Positions 27,005 to 34,143 of a DNA stretch of 40,285 nucleotides are shown one piece after another. The first letter of the stretch is position 1. The number at the start of each line of letters is the position of its first letter. The translations under genes and the position numbers were made by a program. Origin of the DNA: Fibrobacterota bacterium. Its GTDB lineage: Bacteria; Fibrobacterota; OXYB2-FULL-49-7; JAEUSG01. The DNA lies in assembly GCA_016788315.1 (NCBI GenBank), contig JAEUSG010000069.1, positions 1 to 40,285 on the forward strand. The letters run 5' to 3'. The notes beneath the pieces were generated by a model. It ran no database searches and had not been told where the DNA came from. It worked only from the letters and a program-made list of their open reading frames with translations.

Positions 27005-28765
27005 CTATTGTCTGATAAACTTCATTATATAGTATCTGTCACTTACTAAAACATTTCCCGCTTTGTTTAGAGTAATACCAGTTGGTTCAAAATCAGCGCT
27101 GCTACATGCTGCACATTCTTCACTAATTGGTAAGTATGTTTTCATTAAGAAAGACCCAGTCTCAGAGAAAACCTGGAATCTACCATTGACCATATCAGCA
27201 ATATATACGTCATTGTTTTTTGAAATTGATATTGAACCAGCTTCTTGAAACTTAGCATTGCTGGTACCTGTTTGTCCCCAGCTGGATATTAAAGTTCCAT
27301 TAGCATTAACTAAAACAACTTTATTGTACGAAGCATGCGTCATAATAAAAGCATTTCTGCTTTTTAAATATTCGATCTTTGAAAATGACATATTATTTAG
27401 CGGCATATCAACAACTTCGCTTGATATAAGATTGACAATTCTAATGTGTTCATGTGCATCACCAACAGCATATATCTTATTGCTATCGTAAGTAATTTGC
27501 GTATAGAATAGTCCACAACTCCATGATTTGACAAAACTTCCTGATAAGTCGAACTTTTGAATTCGACCCGATCCTCGATATTCAAGAATGTAAATATAGC
27601 CCGAATCATCAGTTGCTGCTGATATTGGCATATCAAATTCGCCATTACCTGTGCCTAATCCACCCCATTTAGTTGAAAGATTATTTAATGTGTCATAAAT
27701 TTGTATTGTATGTGTACCAATGTCAATTACTAGTAATCTTCCATCGCTTAAACTTATGATATCATAAATCTCATTAAATTTACCATCATCAGTTCCTCGA
27801 CCACCGAAAGTCGAAACAAACTTAAAGGCCGGCTTAATAGTAACAGTATCCTTCCACGTTGCCTTAATACTTCCTTCGTTATCCAGCGAATCAACAGAAG
27901 CAATACTATAAACATAACGCAAATCCTGAACAGCAGTGCTATCAACAAATACAGTTCCAGCCTTATAAGGAATAGCATTCAACTTACGAGCCGAAGAATC
28001 TACCTGCCGCCGGTAAATGTTATATCCGGCAACCTTCAATGGATTCATTGCATCCCATTGTAAAGTGACAAATTGTTTTAAAGTATCATATGTCAGCTTG
28101 AAACCTGTTGGGGTTGGAATCCTTAATGGCATCACTATCGGCGAATCGATAATTTTATTTACGCCTGATGCAATGGTTACTATGGTATCGTATATCGCAT
28201 ATTTAGGATCATATGCCCTGAACCTCAAGCGATACTGCCCCTTAGCCATCGAACCAAAACTAAATCCACCCGTACTATCGACCATCGAATAGGCGAGGGC
28301 TCCGATTACATATACTGATACCATCCTAGGATCATCACCGCGTTGCATTCTTACAGAGCCTCGTATTGATCCAGGAGTGTTAAGAGCAGCAGTATCAACT
28401 GCTAGAGTCTCTCCGGTAAACAGAAGTGAGTCGACAAAAGCTTTAACACTGTTACCGGAGTTCGCAGCGAGTACGTTCCATGTTCCATTAGTGAGATTGT
28501 TTGTGAAGTAGTATCCATTTCTATTTGTATAACATGAATCATATGCCTTAAGCGATATGGACGACCCCGTACCAGGATCCCAGTCTCTTGAGACAAAGCG
28601 GACAAGAGCATTTGGCACAGGTAAGCCGTCGCTATTGGTTACGAGGCCGTGAATAAGACCTGGATTGTTTGTCTCTGTAACTGTACCTGCAATATCATCG
28701 CCGCGCTTTTCGCAGTGCAGTATCAGCAGCAAAATGAGGCATAGGAGTTGATAGAGTTTGTTCAT
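27005..28765 (-). CDS. FN3/NHL-repeat lipoprotein, paralogue 1
   Basis: A 586-aa protein from ATG 28765; an upstream TTG (28774) lies only 3 nt from the -10 box and is rejected. The lipobox is LILHC with Cys18. Two carboxypeptidase-regulatory-like beta domains follow (HGLVTNSDGLPVPNALVRF, about 40; PGSIRGSVRMQRGDDPRMV, about 130), then a fibronectin-III domain (about 220-310, VAGYNIYRRQVDSS) and NHL-type propeller repeats from about 315 (FVSTFGGRGTDDGKF, GSGRIQKFDLSGSFVKSW). It is probably anchored in the outer membrane as a binding or sensor propeller. It is about the same length as, and strongly similar to, the lipoprotein at 29371-31131. Transcription is likely leaderless from the promoter at 28778-28807. 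Confidence 0.83.
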   Translation of the reverse strand: MNKLYQLLCLILLLILHCEKRGDDIAGTVTETNNPGLIHGLVTNSDGLPVPNALVRFVSRDWDPGTGSSISLKAYDSCYTNRNGYYFTNNLTNGTWNVLAANSGNSVKAFVDSLLFTGETLAVDTAALNTPGSIRGSVRMQRGDDPRMVSVYVIGALAYSMVDSTGGFSFGSMAKGQYRLRFRAYDPKYAIYDTIVTIASGVNKIIDSPIVMPLRIPTPTGFKLTYDTLKQFVTLQWDAMNPLKVAGYNIYRRQVDSSARKLNAIPYKAGTVFVDSTAVQDLRYVYSIASVDSLDNEGSIKATWKDTVTIKPAFKFVSTFGGRGTDDGKFNEIYDIISLSDGRLLVIDIGTHTIQIYDTLNNLSTKWGGLGTGNGEFDMPISAATDDSGYIYILEYRGSGRIQKFDLSGSFVKSWSCGLFYTQITYDSNKIYAVGDAHEHIRIVNLISSEVVDMPLNNMSFSKIEYLKSRNAFIMTHASYNKVVLVNANGTLISSWGQTGTSNAKFQEAGSISISKNNDVYIADMVNGRFQVFSETGSFLMKTYLPISEECAACSSADFEPTGITLNKAGNVLVSDRYYIMKFIRQ

Positions 28766-28777
28766 GTTCGGCAATGC

Positions 28778-28807
28778 AATATACGCTCATAAATATTACT
28801 GAGTCAA
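28778..28807 (-). promoter_or_regulatory. Sigma-70 promoter for lipoprotein 1 (leaderless spacing)
   Basis: Read on the minus strand: TTGACT (28807-28802), 18 bp, TATATT (28783-28778). The ATG follows 12 nt later with no Shine-Dalgarno, so the transcript should begin about 5 nt before the start codon. Confidence 0.6.
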
Positions 28808-28832
28808 ATTGATAAATATATTATAAATCCAG

Positions 28833-28861
28833 TTGCAATTTTTCCAGGTCTGGTATATAAT
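28833..28861 (+). promoter_or_regulatory. Sigma-70 promoter for the tail-fibre-like gene
   Basis: TTGCAA (28833-28838), a 17-bp spacer and a perfect TATAAT (28856-28861) are followed by AAAGGAG and ATG 28917. The promoter lies inside an upstream extension of the same frame, which argues that the extension is not translated. Confidence 0.7.
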
Positions 28862-28916
28862 TCTCCTATCGGTCTCTCTCAAATACTCACCACACAACAC
28901 AAAAGGAGTTTTTTTC

Positions 28917-29366
28917 ATGGCACAAATTATCTCTCTTGGGTCAAGCGATACTCTTGGTAACAGCGGTACGAATGGTAAAGTAGGTATTGGTACAACAACT
29001 CCAGCGACAAAATTGCAGATATCAGGGTCCTCAAATTCGATGAGTTTTGATGTTGATGATACCTATCCAAGAATAACATTTGCAGGAAATTCTCCTGTGA
29101 TAAACTGGCCTACTTCTTCAAATTGTTATTTAGGTGAAAATTCTTATACTGGAAATATTTTATTAAGAACTGGCGGGAAGGTCGGTATAAATAATAGTAG
29201 TCCAACTGAAAAGCTTGACGTAGGTGGAAATGTTAAAATTGGAGGTGGTGCATATAATAACGGGCATTTGGTTTTAGGTGGTTATCACCTTTGGGTTGAT
29301 AATAGCGGTAAACTGAGAATATTGAATGGAATTCCATCTAGCGATACTGATGGGGCTCCTGTATAA
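28917..29366 (+). CDS. Small tail-fibre-like beta-repeat protein
   Basis: A 149-aa protein from ATG 28917, chosen because AAAGGAG is at the right distance and a good promoter lies further upstream in the same frame. It has two copies of the phage tail-fibre/adhesin motif: GKVGIGTTTPATKLQISG (about 20-37) and GKVGINNSSPTEKLDVGG (about 86-103). The C-terminus reads YHLWVDNSGKLRILNGIPSS, common in tail-fibre-like proteins. There is no signal peptide and no chaperone (S74) domain, and no phage genes are nearby. It sits alone on the plus strand between two paralogous minus-strand lipoproteins and ends 4 bp from the second. Its role is unknown; it could be a domesticated fibre fragment or a surface fibre exported by an unrecognised route. 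Confidence 0.75.
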   Translation: MAQIISLGSSDTLGNSGTNGKVGIGTTTPATKLQISGSSNSMSFDVDDTYPRITFAGNSPVINWPTSSNCYLGENSYTGNILLRTGGKVGINNSSPTEKLDVGGNVKIGGGAYNNGHLVLGGYHLWVDNSGKLRILNGIPSSDTDGAPV

Positions 29367-29370
29367 TATG

Positions 29371-31131
29371 TTATTTATTTACATTAGAAGAAGCAAAGTA
29401 AGTAAATATACTTGTTCCTGTCGATATGTAAATATGTCTGTTGTCGGTAGAAATATCTGAACATGTTGGTCTAAGCCCGGAGGATGAGTTTGTGTACAGT
29501 TTTGTTATGAATTCTCCGGGCTCTCTTAATAACTGAACTCTGTAATTATCTCGATCGGTAATTATCATTAATCCTGATTTTGTTGTTGATATTGTAAAAA
29601 TATTATTGAATTGACCATTAGAAGTTCCGATGCAACCCATTTGATTTAAGACAGTGCAGTTTGTGTCCATAATTATGATTTTATCCTCATGATCTTCCAC
29701 TGCTATCAATTTTCTACTAAATAGTGAGTAAGACACTTTATCATAAGTGTGGCCATCCTGAAATGGCGCTATTGTTATTGTATCGGTAACAAGATTTAAG
29801 TGTTTGATGCATTTGTTTAATGGATCGACAACAAAAATATTGTTGCCGTCATATGTTATATCCGTGCAATATGCGCCGACGCTCCATGTCTTTTCGTATG
29901 TACCAGCGCTATTAAATTTTTGAATTCTTCCATTCCCAAGGAACTCAAGTATGTACAAGTTGCCCGAACTATCTTCTGTTATAGCTATTGGAGAATTAAA
30001 CTGGCCACTACCATCACCATACGATCCTCTTGAAAATATGAAAGTACCTGAAGAATCAAAAACTTGGAATTTGTTCGAACCAAAATCTACAACCGCTATT
30101 CTGCCATCTTTCAAATATTTAACATCCTTTATGCTTGAAAACTTACCATCTCCAGTACCTGGGCCGCCGAAAGTCGACACAAGCTTAAAGGCTGGCTCGA
30201 TAGTAACAGTATCCTTCCACACAGCCTTAAAACTTCCCTCATTACCTATAGAATCCACAGAAGCCACTCTGTAAATGTACCGCAAATCCTGAATTGCAGT
30301 GCTATCAATAAAGGTAGTTCCCGCCTTAAAGACAACCGGATTCAATTTTTTCTCTGCAGAATCGACCTGTTGCCGGTAAATGTTGTAACCGGCAACCTTT
30401 TTCGGGTTCATTGCATCCCACTGCAAAGTTACAGACTGCTTTAAAGTATTATAGCTCAACCGTAAACCAGTTGGCGTAGGAATACGTAGCGGCAGAACAA
30501 TCGGCGAATCGATAGACTTGTTAACCCCTGACGCAATGTCAACCACAGTATCCAGCACCTCATACTTCGGATCAAAGGCTCTGAACCTCAACTTGTAGCG
30601 CCCCTTCGCCATCGATCCAAATCCAAATCCGCCATCGCCCTCAACCATAGAATAGGCGAGCGCGCCTATAACGTAAACCGACACAATTTTCGGATCGTCA
30701 CCACGCTGAACCTTTACAGAACCGCGAACTGCTCCAGGAACCGTAAGCGCAGCATCGCTAACCTTAAGTGTATCGCCGGTAAATACAACCGAATCAACAT
30801 AAACCTTACCACTGTTGTTTGAATTAGCTGCAAGAATATTCCATGTGCCACTTGTCAATGCATTCGTATAATAGTAACCATTAGCATCTGTTAAACAGGA
30901 ATCTTTAGCTTCCAAAGAAACCGTTGAGCCCGCACCCGGATCATGATCTTTGGAAACAAAGCGCACCATAACATTTGCCGCCGGCATTCCGTCGTTGTTT
31001 GTCACCCGTCCGCTGATTACTGCCGAGTTCTTTACCTCTGTAGCAGTTCCAGCAATATCATCACCACCACTGTTATTGCTGCAGTTTAATGTAAAGAGTA
31101 AACCGAAGGCAACGAGAAGAAGTTTAGTCAT
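29371..31131 (-). CDS. FN3/NHL-repeat lipoprotein, paralogue 2
   Basis: A 586-aa protein from ATG 31131, which is preceded by GAGGG and begins a signal peptide with lipobox (MTKLLLVAFGLLFTLNC, Cys17). The longer in-frame start at 31170 would place a charged tail before the signal and is rejected. Domain order equals paralogue 1: two carboxypeptidase-regulatory-like domains, fibronectin-III (VAGYNIYRQQVDSAEKK) and NHL propeller (FVSTFGGPGTGDGKF... in variant form LVSTFGGPGTGDGKF). The first about 340 residues are highly similar to paralogue 1, while the propeller is much more diverged. Its ATG overlaps the stop of the upstream TIGR02147 gene by 8 nt, so the two are translationally coupled. Confidence 0.83.
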   Translation of the reverse strand: MTKLLLVAFGLLFTLNCSNNSGGDDIAGTATEVKNSAVISGRVTNNDGMPAANVMVRFVSKDHDPGAGSTVSLEAKDSCLTDANGYYYTNALTSGTWNILAANSNNSGKVYVDSVVFTGDTLKVSDAALTVPGAVRGSVKVQRGDDPKIVSVYVIGALAYSMVEGDGGFGFGSMAKGRYKLRFRAFDPKYEVLDTVVDIASGVNKSIDSPIVLPLRIPTPTGLRLSYNTLKQSVTLQWDAMNPKKVAGYNIYRQQVDSAEKKLNPVVFKAGTTFIDSTAIQDLRYIYRVASVDSIGNEGSFKAVWKDTVTIEPAFKLVSTFGGPGTGDGKFSSIKDVKYLKDGRIAVVDFGSNKFQVFDSSGTFIFSRGSYGDGSGQFNSPIAITEDSSGNLYILEFLGNGRIQKFNSAGTYEKTWSVGAYCTDITYDGNNIFVVDPLNKCIKHLNLVTDTITIAPFQDGHTYDKVSYSLFSRKLIAVEDHEDKIIIMDTNCTVLNQMGCIGTSNGQFNNIFTISTTKSGLMIITDRDNYRVQLLREPGEFITKLYTNSSSGLRPTCSDISTDNRHIYISTGTSIFTYFASSNVNK

Positions 31132-31993
31132 TGGATGCACCCTCTTTGACATTTTTTTTCTCAACCACATCAGAAAGTGGAAAGAGCTGAAAATTTAGCT
31201 GACACAAAATGTCATCATCAGTACTCTTCTCAATAATGTTTTTGATTCGCGCGTGACACGCCTCAATCTCGGCCTTAATATCCGGTATAGCCTTATGCGA
31301 TACACTAAAGGTTATTGAAGAGACATTTCGATCCGCTGGCTTAAAGCGATCGATAGATTCAATACCGAGCTGCATCATGTTCCGCCTGAAGTTCGCAGTA
31401 TTCAGCGAGTACACATCTGCATCGGTAGTGAGAGTCTGCTGCACAGCAACATATCGCCCGGTTTCATCAATACGGATAAAACCATTTTTCAGCAGAAAAC
31501 TAATAGCACCCTTGGCCTCCTGAGCCGTAATAGTTGGCCGAAGATGCTGAGCAAGCTCAGAATAATCGCCCCGAAACTCGAAAATTGCCAAAATTTCACG
31601 AACTGCCGGATAGTACCACAGTGAAAAATATTTATGGTCCTCTGTTCGTACCGTCGTAGCTTTTCCAGACAACAATCGTACCATTTTTCCAAAGTAATGG
31701 TTTTTGTTTTCAGTAGTTTTGGATTGATTAAACTTTACCAGGTTGTCGAAATAATCAGATTCCTTGCTGTTTAATCCCAAACCCTTAGTGAATTTTGCCA
31801 CAACATCGGGATTAATGTTCGTTCTTTTCTTAATAACATCTATCAATAACCCAGAGGAGTTATATCCTGCCTTTTCAGCAAATTTTCGGTAGGAAAAGCC
31901 CTTGCCAGCCTTTTTTTGTTCGCTGATATAGTCGGAAAGATATGTTCTATAATCGGTATAATTGAATACCGATACACTGGTTTTCGTTTTCAT
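31124..31993 (-). CDS. TIGR02147-family regulator (DUF4423)
   Basis: A 289-aa soluble protein. The N-terminus (YTDYRTYLSDYISEQKKAGK, GFSYRKFAEKAGYNSSGLLI, KGLGLNSKESDYFDNLVKF) is the characteristic start of TIGR02147 proteins. It resembles an XRE-type helix-turn-helix, and the family was defined from many copies in Fibrobacter succinogenes. The rest fits the DUF4423 domain, with a possible winged helix (EAKGAISFLLKNGFIRIDETG). A DNA-binding regulator is likely; the family remains uncharacterised to my knowledge. It is transcribed with the lipoprotein behind it (8-nt overlap) and divergent from a histidine kinase. It has no Shine-Dalgarno; the promoter at 32003-32031 puts the transcript start almost at the ATG. 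Confidence 0.88.
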   Translation of the reverse strand: MKTKTSVSVFNYTDYRTYLSDYISEQKKAGKGFSYRKFAEKAGYNSSGLLIDVIKKRTNINPDVVAKFTKGLGLNSKESDYFDNLVKFNQSKTTENKNHYFGKMVRLLSGKATTVRTEDHKYFSLWYYPAVREILAIFEFRGDYSELAQHLRPTITAQEAKGAISFLLKNGFIRIDETGRYVAVQQTLTTDADVYSLNTANFRRNMMQLGIESIDRFKPADRNVSSITFSVSHKAIPDIKAEIEACHARIKNIIEKSTDDDILCQLNFQLFPLSDVVEKKNVKEGASND

Positions 31994-32002
31994 TTATAAG
32001 TA

Positions 32003-32031
32003 ATAATAATTAACATAGGAGAAAAATTCAA
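32003..32031 (-). promoter_or_regulatory. Sigma-70 promoter for the TIGR02147 gene (leaderless spacing)
   Basis: On the minus strand: TTGAAT (32031-32026), 17 bp, TATTAT (32008-32003), then 9 nt to the ATG at 31993. No ribosome site is present, in line with a leaderless mRNA. Confidence 0.55.
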
Positions 32032-32036
32032 CATAA

Positions 32037-32070
32037 ATGTTCGTAAAATAATGTTCGTTGTTAAGAACAT
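32037..32070. promoter_or_regulatory. Operator-like GTTC half-site array
   Basis: ATGTTCGT occurs at 32037-32044 and again at 32051-32058. GAACAT at 32065-32070 is the inverse of ATGTTC, so three half-sites are spaced at 14 bp. They lie between the two divergent promoters, immediately upstream of the -35 box of the TIGR02147 gene, a good place for autoregulation. Confidence 0.45.
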
Positions 32071-32088
32071 ATTTATTTCAAAAACCTG

Positions 32089-32117
32089 TTGATCTTTATA
32101 CTGATCTGCACTATATT
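32089..32117 (+). promoter_or_regulatory. Sigma-70 promoter for the soluble histidine kinase
   Basis: TTGATC (32089-32094), a 17-bp spacer and TATATT (32112-32117) are followed by AAGGAG (32150-32155) and ATG 32161. The longer reading frame that begins at 32089 would overlap this promoter. Confidence 0.6.
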
Positions 32118-32160
32118 AAATCCATCAAATAATGTCGATAGTTTGCCAAAAGGAGTTGAA

Positions 32161-32994
32161 ATGAGCGTTGGTTCTAATAATAACAGCAGTGATTGCACAA
32201 AACGCTACGAAACTTTGGGCAAAATGACCACCAGGATAGCTCACGACATCAATAATATGCTCAGTATCATCGGCGGTAATGTTGATATCATCGCAAAATC
32301 ATTACATGGTACCGAAAAAAGCGCCTTCGCACTCGATAGACTTGAACGAATTGTCGAAGCCGCTAAAAAATGCCAGAATCTTACTGATAGTGTTGTCGAT
32401 TACGCTAACTACGAAACAAAACCGTTTGAAAGATTCGATCTTCATGATGTCCTCCGCTCCATGGTCAACCTAATCGGCACCGTAATTCCAAAAGGGGTCA
32501 AGGTCAATAGCGCCTACCGCGCAACCAATGCAATTATCTATGGCCGACCATCCGAAATGGAAGATGTTGTTGTTAACGTCCTGCAAAATGCAAATGAAGC
32601 AATGCACGAAAGAGGTAAACTGGAAATTAAAACCAGCAATATTACCTTCACAACTCCCCGCGAATCTGAATTTGGATTCATTACAGGAAATGGCGACTTC
32701 CTCCTTCTTAGCATCTCCGACAACGGCTATGGCATGACCGAGGAAACCAGACGGAAAATTTTTGAACCCTTCTTTACGACTAAGGAAAAGGGTGCAGGGA
32801 CTGGACTTGGGCTTAATAATGTGTATAATATTGTAAAGAGCTACGGTGGGTTTATTGAAGTAACAAGCAAGCCTGCATGTGGAACTACCTTCGATATTTA
32901 TCTTCCCGTTGTTGAGCAGTCGGTTGAGGTTGCTGATGTTGTTGTGTCGGAGAAGACTGTGAATGTTGGGAAGAGTGACTTTGCTGTTGCGTAA
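32161..32994 (+). CDS. Soluble histidine kinase without sensor domain
   Basis: A 277-aa protein from ATG 32161, chosen for the AAGGAG site and the promoter overlapping any longer start. It contains little more than the kinase core: H-box TRIAHDINNMLSIIGGN with His28, N-box VVNVLQNANEAM, G1 SDNGYGM, F-box FEPFFTTK and G2 GTGLGLNN, all intact. It lacks membrane helices, PAS and receiver domains, so the input must come from a partner protein or from the variable first 20 residues. The H-box type is the same as in the hybrid kinase at 6374. It is divergent from the TIGR02147/lipoprotein operon. No response regulator gene is adjacent. Confidence 0.88.
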   Translation: MSVGSNNNSSDCTKRYETLGKMTTRIAHDINNMLSIIGGNVDIIAKSLHGTEKSAFALDRLERIVEAAKKCQNLTDSVVDYANYETKPFERFDLHDVLRSMVNLIGTVIPKGVKVNSAYRATNAIIYGRPSEMEDVVVNVLQNANEAMHERGKLEIKTSNITFTTPRESEFGFITGNGDFLLLSISDNGYGMTEETRRKIFEPFFTTKEKGAGTGLGLNNVYNIVKSYGGFIEVTSKPACGTTFDIYLPVVEQSVEVADVVVSEKTVNVGKSDFAVA

Positions 32995-33168
32995 AGCAGC
33001 GTATTCCTGCGATTATCCCAGTCGATCACCTTTGGTTATTTTGGATTTGTGCTACGTGTTGATTTGTCGTGGTGTGTTTATGATGCATCATGCAATTCAT
33101 TTTGCGATGCATATTGTTGGGTGCAATTCTTGGGCACAAGGCAAGGAACCAAAAAGACAAGCCAGCGC

Positions 33169-33199
33169 AAAAAAAGCCGCCTTCCTGGCGGCAAAAATA
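33169..33199 (-). terminator. GC-rich hairpin with U-run on the minus strand
   Basis: GCCGCC (33176-33181) pairs with GGCGGC (33187-33192) around TTCCT. On the minus strand the stem is followed by seven T, as in an intrinsic terminator; on the plus strand it is flanked by A-runs. No minus-strand gene is now upstream of it, so it may be a relic, or it may block antisense entry from the defence block. The rest of the 267-bp gap (32995-33261) holds no credible gene, only a perfect ATGATGCATCAT palindrome at 33080-33091. Confidence 0.5.
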
Positions 33200-33261
33200 G
33201 GAAAAAAAGTAATTTAAAATTTCTTGTTTATAAAAGTAAATTCTTTTAGAAAGGAGTACTT

Positions 33262-33432
33262 ATGGATTCAATGACAATTTTTAATTTCTGCAGTGGCATA
33301 GCTTCGATCATTTCTTTAATAATAGCAATTTCTGCGAAAAATGAGGTCAAGAGAATAAATAGAAATCAAGAAATAACAATGAGACAGTCTGGCATAGGTA
33401 ATAAGCAATCTGGAAGAGACATGCATGGGTGA
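33262..33432 (+). CDS. Small membrane protein of the ABC-3C-like operon
   Basis: A 56-aa ORF starting at ATG 33262 with AAGGAG at 33251-33256. One membrane helix covers about residues 5-23 (IFNFCSGIASIISLIIAI), followed by a basic segment and a C-terminal QSGIGNKQSGRDM. The same type of motif, QSGTGNYQAGRDI, opens the next protein. The two genes overlap by 8 nt in different frames. Such Gly/Asn/Gln repeats link effector domains to the C-terminal domain in ABC-three-component proteins, as I recall. It may be a membrane-targeting effector subunit, or the N-terminal half of one protein split by a frameshift. Confidence 0.6.
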   Translation: MDSMTIFNFCSGIASIISLIIAISAKNEVKRINRNQEITMRQSGIGNKQSGRDMHG

Positions 33433-33913
33433 TATAAATCTCTCGCAATCAGGTACTGGCAATTATCAAGCAGGTAGAGATATTGTTATTCCCGTTCCTG
33501 AAGATGATATATCTGAGCCCGAATTTAAGATTATCATAAATAAATTTATGGTAGGTAAAACATCTGTGCCCGGTGAAGATTTAACAATTATTGAATTAAG
33601 TGAAAAAAACATACTTAACGAATTATCAGACCAAGCGTTTTATCATATTAAGAAATCCTCTGTGGTAAGCTACGATAAGTTAGACGCTTTATTAAAAGAA
33701 CCTACCAATGAAGATTTACGTGAATTTTATGAAAACCTAGTTTTTTCTTTACAGACACAGTATGTACACTCAAACATGTGTGGCAATATTGAAAGGTTTT
33801 TTAGAAAAACATATCAAATGTTCATTAAGAATGACGTATCTCTCAAAGAAAGAAATTGGGGGTTACAATTAGTTTACTTTATGTATCTTAGATGTGATCT
33901 AGGATTAAAATGA
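33425..33913 (+). CDS. ABC-3C-type CTD protein
   Basis: A 162-aa soluble protein. It begins with the QSGTGNYQAGRDI motif (about 8-20). The remainder is a helical domain ending in YFMYLRCDLGLK, which resembles the C-terminal domain (CTD) that defines ABC-three-component systems; this is recalled from the family, not searched. Its ATG overlaps the preceding membrane-protein ORF by 8 nt, and its stop overlaps the next start by 4 nt (ATGA). In these systems the CTD protein is thought to couple a variable effector to the ATPase. Here the effector would be the small membrane protein upstream. Confidence 0.65.
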   Translation: MGDINLSQSGTGNYQAGRDIVIPVPEDDISEPEFKIIINKFMVGKTSVPGEDLTIIELSEKNILNELSDQAFYHIKKSSVVSYDKLDALLKEPTNEDLREFYENLVFSLQTQYVHSNMCGNIERFFRKTYQMFIKNDVSLKERNWGLQLVYFMYLRCDLGLK

Positions 33914-34143
33914 TACTTCCAACAAAAAACACTAATTTGGACGAGTCACCATTAATCGCTGGAGCAACTATTATTGAATTGTTATCAAAAGGTAACGTGA
34001 CTGTTAGTAAATTATTAATAAAAATGAAGAAAGATTTTCCAGAACATTACTACATAGTAACTATGCGTGCAATAAACATGCTGTATATCTATGGTAAGAT
34101 TGAATATGATCAGACAACAGACTCTCTGGGATTATTAAAATGA
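33910..34143 (+). CDS. ABC-3C middle component (small wHTH-like protein)
   Basis: A 77-aa protein with ATGA overlaps at both ends. The start MILPTKNTNLDESPLIAGATIIELL and the end MLYIYGKIEYDQTTDSLGLL fit the small middle-component family (MC6-like) that lies between the CTD gene and the DUF2326-type ATPase in ABC-3C systems. The family has a winged-helix-like fold and is predicted to bridge the two partners. The overlapping frames imply tight translational coupling and near-equal production. Confidence 0.72.
   Translation: MILPTKNTNLDESPLIAGATIIELLSKGNVTVSKLLIKMKKDFPEHYYIVTMRAINMLYIYGKIEYDQTTDSLGLLK

Noticed and set aside
28833-28916. N-terminal extension of the tail-fibre-like protein
   Set aside because: It contains a well-formed promoter, and the AAAGGAG site fits only the ATG at 28917.
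28917-29366. Prophage remnant
   Set aside because: Only a single fibre-like gene is present; no capsid, terminase, lysis, integrase or attachment-site signature occurs nearby.
32963-33249. Plus-strand ORFs between the soluble kinase and the ABC-3C operon
   Set aside because: The translations are low-complexity or basic and run through a GC hairpin; no credible start site or family resemblance.
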